Below are positions 18,811 through 26,803 of a stretch of DNA of 64,000 nt, piece by piece. The notes under the pieces were generated by a model. It was not told the DNA's origin and did not search any database. It saw only the letters and a list, made by a program, of their open reading frames with translations. Position 1 is the stretch's first letter. Each line of letters starts with the position of its first letter. The stretch comes from Chryseobacterium indicum (lineage in GTDB: Bacteria; Bacteroidota; Bacteroidia; Flavobacteriales; Weeksellaceae), in NCBI RefSeq assembly GCF_021504595.1, contig NZ_JACSGT010000001.1:2170001-2234000 (forward strand). Direction: 5' to 3'. A program made the position numbers and the translations under genes.

Positions 18811-19978
18811 AAACCCCGACGAACACGGATATTATGGAGAATTCGGAGGCGCTTTCATCCCGGAAATGCTCTACCCGAACGTAGAGGAACTGCAAAAAAA
18901 CTATCTTGACATTATTGAATCTGAAGATTTTCAACAGGAATATCAGGATTTGTTAAAAAATTACGTAGGACGTGCAACACCATTGTATTTTGCGAAAAAT
19001 TTAAGCCAAAAGTACAACACCAGAATTTACTTAAAAAGAGAAGATCTCAACCACACCGGAGCGCACAAAATCAATAACGCTTTAGGACAGGTTTTGTTGG
19101 CAAAACGTCTCGGTAAAAACAGAATCATTGCTGAAACCGGAGCCGGACAGCACGGCGTTGCCACCGCTACAGCCTGCGCGCTTTTAGGGCTGGAATGCAT
19201 TGTTTACATGGGCGAAGTCGATATCCAGAGACAGGCTCCCAATGTCGCAAGAATGAAAATGCTCGGCGCAAAAGTCGTTCCCGCAACTTCAGGTTCCAAA
19301 ACACTGAAAGACGCTGTAAATGAAGCCTTAAGAGACTGGATCAACAATCCCGTCACCACTCATTACGTGATCGGAAGTGTGGTCGGTCCGCATCCTTTTC
19401 CGGATCTTGTGGCGAGATTTCAGAGTGTGATTTCAAAAGAGATAAAAGAACAGCTTCTGGAACAGACCGGAAGAGAAAATCCTGATTACATCATTGCCTG
19501 TGTTGGAGGCGGAAGCAATGCAGCAGGCGCTTTTTATCATTTTGTAAACGAAAAAGACGTGAAAATTATTGCTGCTGAAGCAGGAGGTTTCGGCGTAGAA
19601 TCCGGAAAATCTGCCGCGACAACTTTTCTGGGAACTTTAGGCATTCTTCACGGAAGCAAAAGCCTTGTGATGCAGACCAATGACGGACAGGTTATTGAGC
19701 CCCACTCCATTTCCGCAGGGCTGGATTATCCCGGAATCGGACCTTTTCACGCGAATTTGTTCAGAGAACAAAGAGCAGAATTTTTCAGCATCAACGACGA
19801 TGAAGCCCTGAAATCAGCATTTGAGCTCACCAAACTCGAAGGCATCATTCCCGCTCTGGAAAGTTCTCACGCGCTCGCGGTTTTCGACAAAAAGAAATTT
19901 AACGAAGACGATATTGTGGTCATTTGTCTCAGCGGTCGCGGAGATAAAGATATGGAAACCTATCTGAAACATTTGTAA
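18800..19978 (+). CDS. trpB: Tryptophan synthase beta chain
   Basis: 392 residues. PLP enzyme that condenses indole and serine. The PLP Lys is in [14 protein letters not shown]. Other motifs are [17 protein letters not shown], the phosphate-binding loop [12 protein letters not shown], and [12 protein letters not shown] at the C-terminus. TrpB1 type (partner of TrpA). trpA lies 360 bp further on rather than adjacent, separated by repeat sequence. Confidence 0.96.
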   Translation: MNYRNPDEHGYYGEFGGAFIPEMLYPNVEELQKNYLDIIESEDFQQEYQDLLKNYVGRATPLYFAKNLSQKYNTRIYLKREDLNHTGAHKINNALGQVLLAKRLGKNRIIAETGAGQHGVATATACALLGLECIVYMGEVDIQRQAPNVARMKMLGAKVVPATSGSKTLKDAVNEALRDWINNPVTTHYVIGSVVGPHPFPDLVARFQSVISKEIKEQLLEQTGRENPDYIIACVGGGSNAAGAFYHFVNEKDVKIIAAEAGGFGVESGKSAATTFLGTLGILHGSKSLVMQTNDGQVIEPHSISAGLDYPGIGPFHANLFREQRAEFFSINDDEALKSAFELTKLEGIIPALESSHALAVFDKKKFNEDDIVVICLSGRGDKDMETYLKHL

Positions 19979-19984
19979 AATAAT

Positions 19985-20072
19985 TCGGGCGATAATTTCC
20001 GTCTTCCACTCCCGCTTTTTTGTTCCGCTTTGCTGCACAAAAAGAGCTCCGTTCAAGCCGGATCGCATCGTC
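19985..20072. repeat. Palindromic intergenic repeat between trpB and trpA
   Basis: Block beginning GGGCGATAATTTCCGTCTTC. It includes a hairpin TTTTTTGT...ACAAAAAG around CCGCTTTGCTGC and continues GAGCTCCGTTCAAGCCGGAT. It is GC-richer than its surroundings, has no ORF, and has the look of a flavobacterial REP-type element. Confidence 0.5.
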
Positions 20073-20099
20073 TACATCAAAAATAATTTTTGTCATTAC

Positions 20100-20295
20100 A
20101 AAGAACTGATGAACTTACACTTTATTTAACCATAAAAATCATAAAAGATAAACTAAATGATTAGTGTTTATCAATAAAAAGATCACAACAGCTTTCAAAA
20201 AATCTTTGATTTTTACACTTTTGAAAGCGAATGTTATCAACCTTATCTTTATAAATATCTTTTGCACCTTTTGCGGTTAAAATAAAAACCATTTT
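20100..20295. repeat. Diverged relative of the MITE-like family
   Basis: AACCATAAAAATCATAAAAG near the left end, AAAAAATCTTTGATTTTTAC in the middle and CACCTTTTGCGGTTAAAAT at the right. These recall the ends and middle of the 18031 and 26577 elements. Together with 19985-20072 it fills the 360-bp trpB-trpA gap. No gene is seen. Confidence 0.45.
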
Positions 20296-20338
20296 AAGCA
20301 GATCTTTACAAAATGACATCATTAAAAAGCATTTTTAA

Positions 20339-21073
20339 ATGAAAAAACTAAATATATACTTCACCGCAGGAATTCCCGAACTGGAAAATACTGCTGAAAT
20401 CATACAGGTAATTCAGGATTCCGGCGCAGAGATGATCGAAATCGGGATGCCGTATTCAGATCCTGTTGCAGACGGTCCCGTTATTCAGCAGGCTCATGAA
20501 TTAGCCCTGAAAAACGGAATGACCATCGAAAAACTGTTCTCACAACTGAAATCCATTAAAAACGAGATAAAAGTTCCTTTAATTTTAATGGGCTACATCA
20601 ATCCGGTGCTGCGTTTCGGATTTGAAGAATTCTGTGCAGCATGTTCGGAAAGCGGAGTTTCAGGATTAATTATTCCCGATCTCCCTCCCATTGAATTCGA
20701 GAAAAATTACCAGAAAATTTTAGCAAAATACCATCTGAATTTCACCTTTCTGGTGACTCCCGAAACTTCGGACGAAAGAATTTTATACCTCGATTCCTTA
20801 AGTTCCGGCTTTTTGTATGCGGTAAGTTCATCTTCAACCACCGGAAACGATCAGGCTGTTCTCAAAAACGAGGAATATCTTTCAAGATTAGCTTCACTTC
20901 CTTTGAAAAATCCGGTGATGATCGGTTTTGGAATCAAATCAAAAGAAGACTTCGAAAATGTAACCGAAAAAGCGGATGGCGGAATCATCGGAACTGCTTT
21001 CGTCAACATTTTACTTCAAAATAGAGACTGGAAGACCAAAGCTATAGATTTCATCCATTCCATTAAAGCCTAA
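20339..21073 (+). CDS. trpA: Tryptophan synthase alpha chain
   Basis: 244 residues. TIM barrel that cleaves indole-3-glycerol phosphate to indole for TrpB. The catalytic Glu is in EMIEIGMPYSDPVADGP and the catalytic Asp is the one in SDPVADGP. GFGIKSKEDFENV is near the C-terminal phosphate site. It is a little shorter than E. coli TrpA (268). Last enzyme of the pathway in this cluster, followed after 32 bp by lipB. Confidence 0.95.
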   Translation: MKKLNIYFTAGIPELENTAEIIQVIQDSGAEMIEIGMPYSDPVADGPVIQQAHELALKNGMTIEKLFSQLKSIKNEIKVPLILMGYINPVLRFGFEEFCAACSESGVSGLIIPDLPPIEFEKNYQKILAKYHLNFTFLVTPETSDERILYLDSLSSGFLYAVSSSSTTGNDQAVLKNEEYLSRLASLPLKNPVMIGFGIKSKEDFENVTEKADGGIIGTAFVNILLQNRDWKTKAIDFIHSIKA

Positions 21074-21080
21074 AAATCAC

Positions 21081-21088
21081 TAAATTTG
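21081..21088 (+). promoter_or_regulatory. -7 promoter box of lipB
   Basis: TAAATTTG matches TAnnTTTG exactly. A transcription start near 21093 would place ATG 21106 as the first usable lipB start. The GTG at 21088 is part of the box itself. Confidence 0.55.
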
Positions 21089-21105
21089 TGTATTCAAAAA
21101 ATGAT

Positions 21106-21834
21106 ATGAATACAATTCAGAATAAAGTAGTAGAATTTGAAGACTTAGGAACGCGGGAATATCAGTCGGCTTGGGATTATCAGGAATCTCTGATGAAAAA
21201 CATCATAGATCTGAAAATTAAAAACCGCGATCTTCCTGCGGAACAGCACAACGAAACGCCCAATCATTTTCTTCTCGTGGAACATCCTCATGTGTATACA
21301 CTGGGAAAAAGCGGGCATGAAGAAAATATGCTTGCCGGAATTGATAAACTGAAAGAGATTGATGCCACTTTCGTAAAGGTAAACCGCGGCGGAGATATTA
21401 CGTATCACGGTTACGGACAGATTGTAGGCTATCCTATTTTAGACCTTGAAAATTTCTTCACGGATATTCATAAATACATGAGAAATCTGGAAGAAGTCAT
21501 CATCAGAACCATTGCCGAATATGGATTGAAAGGCGAACGTTCTCCCGGAGAAACAGGAGTCTGGCTGGATGTGGGAAAACCTTACGCGAGAAAGATCTGT
21601 GCAATGGGTGTAAAAGCTTCCCGCTGGGTAACTTTACACGGATTTGCCTTAAATGTAAACACGGATATGCGTTATTTTGAATACATCATTCCGTGCGGAA
21701 TTAAAGACAAACAGGTAACTTCCTTAAAAAGAGAACTGGAAAGAGAACTCACTCCTGAAGAAATGGAAGATATTAAGGCTAAAATAAGAAAGCATTTTAC
21801 GGAGGTTTTCGAAGCGGAACTTATTGCTAAGTAA
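21106..21834 (+). CDS. lipB: Octanoyl-[acyl-carrier-protein]:protein N-octanoyltransferase
   Basis: About 242 residues. It transfers octanoate from ACP to lipoyl domains. Motifs are VEHPHVYTLGKSGHEENML, NRGGDITYHGYGQIVGYPI, KICAMGVKASRWVTLHGFAL (active-site Lys) and IIPCGIKDKQVTSL (active-site Cys). MNTIQNKVVEFEDLG at 21106 is chosen because the GTG at 21088 overlaps a promoter box. It may be expressed from its own promoter as well as by read-through from trpA. Confidence 0.95.
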   Translation: MNTIQNKVVEFEDLGTREYQSAWDYQESLMKNIIDLKIKNRDLPAEQHNETPNHFLLVEHPHVYTLGKSGHEENMLAGIDKLKEIDATFVKVNRGGDITYHGYGQIVGYPILDLENFFTDIHKYMRNLEEVIIRTIAEYGLKGERSPGETGVWLDVGKPYARKICAMGVKASRWVTLHGFALNVNTDMRYFEYIIPCGIKDKQVTSLKRELERELTPEEMEDIKAKIRKHFTEVFEAELIAK

Positions 21835-21852
21835 TTTTTACTAAATAACATT

Positions 21853-21883
21853 TCCCTGCATATTGCGATGTGCAGGGATTTTT
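21853..21883 (+). terminator. Intrinsic terminator after lipB
   Basis: 8-bp perfect stem TCCCTGCA/TGCAGGGA, 10-nt loop, then TTTTT. It ends the trp-lipB transcript. Confidence 0.8.
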
Positions 21884-21914
21884 AATTAAAAAATCAATAT
21901 TAGAAGTACGTTCG

Positions 21915-21931
21915 GCGTTCCGTAGGAACGC
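21915..21931. repeat. Short perfect palindrome GCGTTCC-GTA-GGAACGC
   Basis: 7-bp arms around GTA. With its flank (CTATCTTTAGAAAAT) it is repeated in inverse orientation at 63073-63089, where the flank reads AATTTTCTAAGATA. Both copies sit a short way upstream of copies of the 214-bp direct repeat. Confidence 0.65.
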
Positions 21932-21946
21932 TATCTTTAGAAAATC

Positions 21947-22160
21947 ATATTAATTTATCGCAAAGAAAAACAAAAGATTTTTCTACTTATTGAAACTTCG
22001 CAAGCTAAACAAGGGCACTTCGTTTATGTAAAAAAGACAAAAAAGGTATTACTTTGATAAGTTTTACGCCTTTGTATATCTTAAAAGCTGAATTCTTGAT
22101 AATTAATCTCTTTGTTTAACCTTGCGGTTAAGAAGACTTATCCCGAACTCACCTTAAATA
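21947..22160. repeat. 214-bp dispersed direct repeat, copy 1
   Basis: Begins ATATTAATTTATCGCAAAGA and ends CTTATCCCGAACTCACCTTA plus AATA. It is nearly identical, in the same orientation, to 63210-63425. Internal landmarks shared by both are GGTATTACTTTGATAAGTTT and ACGCCTTTGTATATCTTAAA. No ORF. This copy lacks the left terminal inverted repeat that copy 2 has. Confidence 0.85.
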
Positions 22161-22475
22161 GAAAAACAGAAAGATTTCAGCCGAAACTTATTATCAATTT
22201 TGCCTAACCTAACCTTGATTGGTAATCTTCGCATCAGACTGAAGTTCGGTAAGAGTGATAAAACATAAGCAATTTATGCCCTATTAATTTCATCATACTC
22301 ACGTTGAACACTTTCGCCCGATTTAATTTTTCCATTATTCATCGGTAATCTGAATGCATGATAAAATTTCTTAAAAATTTTCAATTTTATATTCAATTTT
22401 TTACTACTTTTAAGATCACAACGCAGTGAACTATCAATAACAAACTGCAAATTATTAACCACAAAAATTAAAACT
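22161..22475. other. Intergenic sequence upstream of the protein-glutaminase gene
   Basis: No gene, strong hairpin or consensus TAnnTTTG box is seen. The sequence becomes very AT-rich close to the start codon. It must contain the promoter of the secreted enzyme. Confidence 0.4.
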
Positions 22476-23435
22476 ATGAAAAAATTTCTGCTATCCGCAA
22501 TGGCTTTTGTGATGGTGCTTTCCTCCAATGCCTGTTCAGATTCCAGTGCCAATCAGGATCCGAATCTCGTTGTAAAAGAAACCAATGAAAATGCCATGAG
22601 AGACTTTGGCAGCACTATTCCGGTAGGGATCCAGAAGGAAGGCAATGTACTGAAAGTTTCTTTCATTATTTCTGCGCAGTTCTATGAAATTAAAGACAGC
22701 AAAGAAAATGAAGTCTTCATCTCAATGATTCAATCAGCGGTCGAAAATGAAACTCCGGTTCATGTTTTCCTGAAAAAAAATTCCAACGAAATTGCCAAAG
22801 TTGAAAAAGCAACCGATGAAGATGTTACTTACTTTAAATCTATCTTCACCAAAGAAACTCAAAGCGAAACCAGCAAAGCAGTAAGTGTAATTCCGAATCA
22901 GGCGACTCTGAACAATCTTTTCACACAGATCAAAAATCAGTCCTGCGGAACTTCTACAGCTTCTTCACCATGTATCACGTTCAGATATGCGGTGGACGGA
23001 TGTTATGCAAGAGCTCATAAAATGAGACAGATCCTTCTGAATGCAGGTTATGACTGCGAAAAACAATTTGTCTACGGAAATCTGAAAGCTTCTACAGGAA
23101 CATGCTGTGTTTCGTGGGGATATCACGTAGCCATCTTGGTAAGCTTTAAAAATGCTTCCGGTGTAGTGGAGAAAAGAATTATAGATCCTTCTCTTTTCAC
23201 CTCTGGACCGGTAACCGATGTTACATGGAGAAATGCATGCGTAAATACAAGCTGCGGCTCTGCCTCTGTTTCGTCTTATGCTAATACGGCAGGAAATGTA
23301 TATTACAGAAGTCCGTCCGGTTCGCTGCTTTATGACAACAATTATATAAATACAAATTGTGTTCTGACAACGTTTTCAACATTATCCGGATGCTCTCCTG
23401 TTCCGGCTCCAAGTGTAGCAAGCTGCGGATTCTAA
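22476..23435 (+). CDS. Protein-glutaminase preproprotein (protein-glutamine glutaminase)
   Basis: 319 residues. It deamidates glutamine side chains in intact proteins outside the cell (EC 3.5.1.44 family). Layout: signal region with a Cys at about residue 20 (SSNACSDSS), propeptide about 22-134, mature enzyme 135-319 (185 residues, as in Chryseobacterium proteolyticum). Mature motifs: TQIKNQSCGTSTASSPCITF, DGCYARAHKMRQIL with catalytic Cys42, SWGYHVAILVSF with His83, and KRIIDPSLF with Asp103 (mature numbering; 176, 217 and 237 in the precursor). Several further Cys suggest disulfides. The propeptide is known to inhibit the enzyme until cleaved. The gene is monocistronic, with a terminator just after it. 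Confidence 0.95.
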   Translation: MKKFLLSAMAFVMVLSSNACSDSSANQDPNLVVKETNENAMRDFGSTIPVGIQKEGNVLKVSFIISAQFYEIKDSKENEVFISMIQSAVENETPVHVFLKKNSNEIAKVEKATDEDVTYFKSIFTKETQSETSKAVSVIPNQATLNNLFTQIKNQSCGTSTASSPCITFRYAVDGCYARAHKMRQILLNAGYDCEKQFVYGNLKASTGTCCVSWGYHVAILVSFKNASGVVEKRIIDPSLFTSGPVTDVTWRNACVNTSCGSASVSSYANTAGNVYYRSPSGSLLYDNNYINTNCVLTTFSTLSGCSPVPAPSVASCGF

Positions 23436-23448
23436 CAAATCTTTATAT

Positions 23449-23487
23449 AGCTCCTGCAATTATTTGTTATTTTGCAGGAGCTTTTTT
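23449..23487 (+). terminator. Intrinsic terminator after the protein-glutaminase gene
   Basis: 11-bp perfect stem AGCTCCTGCAA/TTGCAGGAGCT followed by TTTTTT. It lies just before the small propeptide-like lipoprotein gene at 23501. Confidence 0.85.
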
Positions 23488-23500
23488 AAATTTTACTTTC

Positions 23501-23812
23501 ATGAAAATCTTAACCTATATTCTCTTCATAATAATGATGGTCATTTCCTGCTCCGGCAATCAGAGTTCACAAAACCTTACGTGGTATAACAATTCGGTGA
23601 TTAGTGATATTACAGATGATCCGGATCGGCCGCAGGAATTTGCCCGTGTTTCCATAGGAATCAGCGCGCAGGTTTTCTATCTTTCAAAAAAATCTCAGGA
23701 TTATACTCATCTTATCGAAAAGGCAACTTTAAGTCTTAAAACAAACAAAAAATATGATATTGGCATTGAAAATAAAACCAATATTATCAGACAGATCAAA
23801 GACGTAAAATAA
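23501..23812 (+). CDS. Small lipoprotein resembling the protein-glutaminase propeptide
   Basis: 103 residues. ATG 23501 gives a lipoprotein signal peptide (MKILTYILFIIMMVISCSGN). The longer in-frame ORF from 23357 overlaps the upstream gene and terminator and is rejected. Residues about 48-101 align without gaps to the propeptide of the neighbouring protein-glutaminase: RVSIGISAQVFYLSKKSQD against KVSFIISAQFYEIKDSKEN, then NKTNIIRQI against NSNEIAKVE. There is no catalytic domain. It may be a duplicated, membrane-anchored propeptide acting as inhibitor or chaperone of the enzyme. The similarity is short, so this is inference. It is separated from the enzyme gene by a terminator 14 bp upstream. 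Confidence 0.65.
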   Translation: MKILTYILFIIMMVISCSGNQSSQNLTWYNNSVISDITDDPDRPQEFARVSIGISAQVFYLSKKSQDYTHLIEKATLSLKTNKKYDIGIENKTNIIRQIKDVK

Positions 23813-23828
23813 TCTTTTCATCTCATTA

Positions 23829-24581
23829 TCATTTAATTACGGATATTCCGGCATCAATCCTCAGTTCGGCTCCGTGAATATAAGATGCTTCATCAGAAGC
23901 AAGAAAAAGTACTGCTTTTGCTATTTCCGAAGGTTTTCCCTGTCTTTTAAAAGGAATGGCAGGAATAATATGCTGTACCACTTCATCAATCTGTTCTGAA
24001 TTTAAACCCGTATTATTAAAAATATTGGTTTTGATATGTCCCGGACTGATTCCGTTTACGCGGATTCCCTTGTCCGTAAGCTCAGAAGCAAAAGTCTTAA
24101 TGAAACTTTGTACTGCCGCTTTTGCCGCAGAATACACAGAAAAATTGGACATCCCGAATTCTGTAACAAAAGAAGTATTAAAAACAACCGAGCTCCCCTC
24201 TTTCATTAAAGGAAGCATCTGCTGAACAGTAAAAAAGCTGCCTTTCACCAGCATATTGAAAAGCTCATCAAAGTGATGTTCATTCACATTTTCAATCGAA
24301 GCAAATCTTCCGTATCCTGCATTTGCAAATACCAGATCGATATCTTCTGTGAATTTTTCAACTTCATTTCTAAGATTCATCAGGTCGCTTATTTTTCCGG
24401 CATCCGAAACAATTCCGAACGCATTTTCGCCTAACTTTTTTACGGTATTTTTTACATTTTCTTCACTTCTTCCGGTGATGATTGCCTTTCCGCCTTCCTG
24501 TATAAACTGTTGCGCTGTTGCGAATCCCATTCCGTTGGTTCCACCTGTAATCAGAGCGGTTTTGTTTTTAAATCTCTGCAT
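23829..24581 (-). CDS. SDR-family oxidoreductase
   Basis: About 250 residues from MQRFKNKTALITGG (24581). The upstream in-frame ATG at 24623 adds 14 atypical residues. Classical short-chain dehydrogenase: TGGTNGMG nucleotide loop, FANAGYG, active-site Ser in NTSFVTEFG, YSAAKAA (Tyr-x-x-x-Lys), SPGHIKT, and a C-terminal LASDEASYIHGAELRIDAG. NAD(P)-dependent, substrate unknown. It is divergent from the nitroreductase gene, with which it may share control. Confidence 0.88.
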   Translation of the reverse strand: MQRFKNKTALITGGTNGMGFATAQQFIQEGGKAIITGRSEENVKNTVKKLGENAFGIVSDAGKISDLMNLRNEVEKFTEDIDLVFANAGYGRFASIENVNEHHFDELFNMLVKGSFFTVQQMLPLMKEGSSVVFNTSFVTEFGMSNFSVYSAAKAAVQSFIKTFASELTDKGIRVNGISPGHIKTNIFNNTGLNSEQIDEVVQHIIPAIPFKRQGKPSEIAKAVLFLASDEASYIHGAELRIDAGISVIK

Positions 24582-24700
24582 TGTTTTTGGTTTAAAATTC
24601 TTCAGCAAAAATGGAAAGTTCAATCTTCAGAAAAAATCCGATTCCTGCGATGTTTTAAGAAGGTTTTAAAAATTTTTAAATTAAATTTAACAAAATTAAA

Positions 24701-24731
24701 TTGTTTACAATTTAATTTTGCAATATTTTTG
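24701..24731 (+). promoter_or_regulatory. Promoter of the nitroreductase gene
   Basis: -33 TTG at 24701-24703, 20-nt spacer, -7 TATTTTTG at 24724-24731, an exact TAnnTTTG match 33 bp before the start codon. Confidence 0.65.
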
Positions 24732-24763
24732 CATCATAGTATTCAAATAAAAAAATTAACAAA

Positions 24764-25396
24764 ATGTCATTAATAGAAGATTTAAACTGGAGACACGCTG
24801 TAAAAGCATACGATCCAACAAAAAAAGTATCAGAAGAAGATTTAAATAAAATTTTAGAGGCCGCAAGACTCGCTCCTACTTCTTCCGGATTACAGCCTTT
24901 CCGTGTGATCGTAGTGGAAAATCAGGAATTAAAAGAAAAAATGGTTCAGGGTGCGTTGAATCCTGAAGTGATGAGAGATTCTTCTCATGTTTTGGTTTTC
25001 GCGGCATGGGACAGCTACTCCGATGAGAAAATCGATAAAGTGTACGATCATCACACCGATGTAAGAGATTTGCCGAGAGGAAGATTTTCAAGCTACACCG
25101 ATAAAATTAAAGAAATCTACGGTGCGCAGACTCCTGAAGAACATTTCGCGCATACTGCAAGACAAACGTATATTGCTTTAGGACTTGCAATGGCTCAGGC
25201 TGCGGAACTTAAAGTAGACAGCACTCCTGCAGAAGGTTTCAGCAATGAAGTGGTGGATGAAATTTTGGGCTTGAGAGATTTAGGCTTAAAAAGTGTGAGT
25301 TTACTGTATTTAGGATACAGAGACGAGAAAAACGACTGGCTGTCGCACATGAAAAAAGTAAGAATTCCAATGGAAGAATTCATCATCAAAAAATAA
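24764..25396 (+). CDS. Nitroreductase-family NAD(P)H oxidoreductase
   Basis: 210 residues, a flavin (FMN) nitroreductase of the NfsB type. WRHAVKAYDPTKKVSEEDL and AARLAPTSSGLQPFRVIVVE form the FMN site. GLRDLGLKSVSLLYLGYR is near the C-terminus. Such enzymes reduce quinones and nitroaromatics in the cytoplasm; the true substrate is unknown. It lies upstream of the ohrR-ohr pair, which hints at an oxidative or xenobiotic stress neighbourhood. Confidence 0.88.
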   Translation: MSLIEDLNWRHAVKAYDPTKKVSEEDLNKILEAARLAPTSSGLQPFRVIVVENQELKEKMVQGALNPEVMRDSSHVLVFAAWDSYSDEKIDKVYDHHTDVRDLPRGRFSSYTDKIKEIYGAQTPEEHFAHTARQTYIALGLAMAQAAELKVDSTPAEGFSNEVVDEILGLRDLGLKSVSLLYLGYRDEKNDWLSHMKKVRIPMEEFIIKK

Positions 25397-25599
25397 AATC
25401 ATAATTGTCAGTAATTTATCGTCATTGAAGAACCTTTGAGTTTTTTGCTAAGTGAAAAGTTTATACTGAGCCTGTCGAAGTAGCTTTGCGAACTTAAAAA
25501 CGGTTGATACATAAAAAAAATCTTAGCGATTCTTTGTGTTAAAAAGCCTTATGATTAATGACGGATAATTAAATAAAACCTCTTCATTTTTCAGAAATC

Positions 25600-26034
25600 A
25601 TGGAAAATCCCGAATTTTTAAAATTAGAAAATCAGCTCTGCTTTCCTTTATACGTTATTGCCAAGGAAATTACGGGGCTTTACCGTCCTTTTCTTGATGA
25701 GCTGGATATTACCTATCCGCAGTATCTTGTGATGATGGTGCTTTGGGAACATGACGGACTTCCGGTGAACAGCATCGGCGAAAAGCTGTATCTGGACAGC
25801 GGAACGCTTACACCGCTTCTTAAAAGACTTGAAAATAAAGGATTTATCGAAAGAAAAAGAAAAAAAGAAGATGAACGTGTGGTGGAAGTTTTCATCACAG
25901 AATCCGGTAGAAATTTACAGGAAAAAGCCTGTGGAATTCCGGAAAAATTATTTCAGAAAATCGGAGCATCGCCTGAAGACTGGAAAGCTCTGAAAGAAAA
26001 TGTTCAAAAAATATTAACTAAAATAGAAAAATAA
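25600..26034 (+). CDS. ohrR: MarR-family organic-peroxide sensor
   Basis: 144 residues. Winged-helix MarR fold with the sensing Cys in ENQLCFPLYVIAKE (Cys14) and a second Cys at 111 (EKACGIPEK), consistent with a two-Cys OhrR. The recognition helix region is LDSGTLTPLLKRLE and the wing is RKRKKEDERVVEVFIT. It ends immediately before ohr (TAA then ATG), so it is almost certainly the repressor of the ohrR-ohr operon. Confidence 0.9.
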   Translation: MENPEFLKLENQLCFPLYVIAKEITGLYRPFLDELDITYPQYLVMMVLWEHDGLPVNSIGEKLYLDSGTLTPLLKRLENKGFIERKRKKEDERVVEVFITESGRNLQEKACGIPEKLFQKIGASPEDWKALKENVQKILTKIEK

Positions 26035-26457
26035 ATGAAAACTTTGTATACAACAAAAGTAACTGCAACAGGAGGAAGAAACGGACACGTAAAAAGCGAA
26101 AACGGAGTTCTTGATCTGGACGTAAAAATGCCTAAAGCTTTAGGCGGAGCCAATGACGATTTCACCAATCCGGAAATGCTTTTCGCAGCAGGATATTCTG
26201 CATGTTTCGACAGCGCACTGAACCGAGTAATTTCTTTGTCTAAAGCAAAAACCGGAGAAACTACAGTAACGGCGGAAGTAAGCATCGGACAGTTGGAAAA
26301 CGGCGGTTTCGGATTGGCGGTTCAGCTTGATGTAAATATTCCTGAAGTTTCTATTGAGGAAGCACAGGCTTTAACAGAGAAAGCGCACCAAATCTGTCCG
26401 TACTCTAATGCGACAAGAAATAATATCGAAGTAAAACTTTCAGTTACGAACAACTAA
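26035..26457 (+). CDS. ohr: Organic hydroperoxide resistance peroxidase
   Basis: 140 residues, Ohr/OsmC fold. Both redox Cys are present: AAGYSACFDSALN and AHQICPYSNATRNN. The N-terminal YTTKVTATGGRNGHVKSENG is typical of Ohr. It reduces organic hydroperoxides using lipoylated proteins as electron donor. The lipB gene 4 kb upstream is in a different operon. Directly follows ohrR. Confidence 0.94.
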   Translation: MKTLYTTKVTATGGRNGHVKSENGVLDLDVKMPKALGGANDDFTNPEMLFAAGYSACFDSALNRVISLSKAKTGETTVTAEVSIGQLENGGFGLAVQLDVNIPEVSIEEAQALTEKAHQICPYSNATRNNIEVKLSVTNN

Positions 26458-26484
26458 TTCAGCGTTTTACGGTATAAATATCAG

Positions 26485-26513
26485 AATCTGTTTCTTTGGA
26501 AGCAGATTTTTTT
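26485..26513 (+). terminator. Intrinsic terminator after ohr
   Basis: 10-bp stem with one G-U pair (AATCTGTTTC/GAAGCAGATT), TTTG loop and seven T residues. Confidence 0.8.
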
Positions 26514-26576
26514 GTTTAGTAATATGAGAAACATTAAACAGAAATTTGTTTCATCCGAAAAACGTTTATATGTTTG

Positions 26577-26778
26577 TTGTAAACTCATTTTAAATTTAAC
26601 CGCAAAAGGTACACAAAAGACTTTATTGGATGTATTCAAGGTATTTCAAAAGTCTGCAAAGAGAAAAAATCTTTGATTTTTTTTAAACTTATGTGCTCTT
26701 TTTTCCATTTAAGTAGTAAACTTAAACTAATAAAGTGTTACAATCTTTTGCATCTTTTGCGGTAAAAAAGTTTAAACA
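26577..26778. repeat. MITE-like element with terminal inverted repeats, copy B
   Basis: Left end TTGTAAACTCATTTTAAATT then TAACCGCAAAAG. Right end CTTTTGCGGTAAAAAAGTTT then AAACA, the inverse. The interior matches copy A at 18031-18221 nearly base for base. It ends 25 bp before the start codon of the lactonase-like gene, so that gene must be transcribed from within or through the element. Confidence 0.75.
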
Positions 26779-26803
26779 GAATTTCTTTAAAAACCATAAT
26801 CAT

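Noticed and set aside
23357..23500. N-terminal extension of the small lipoprotein ORF
   Set aside because: Overlaps the end of protein-glutaminase and its terminator. ATG 23501 gives a proper lipoprotein signal peptide.
26735..26803. Upstream ATG for the lactonase-like gene
   Set aside because: Lies in a repeat element and masks the signal peptide that starts at TTG 26804.
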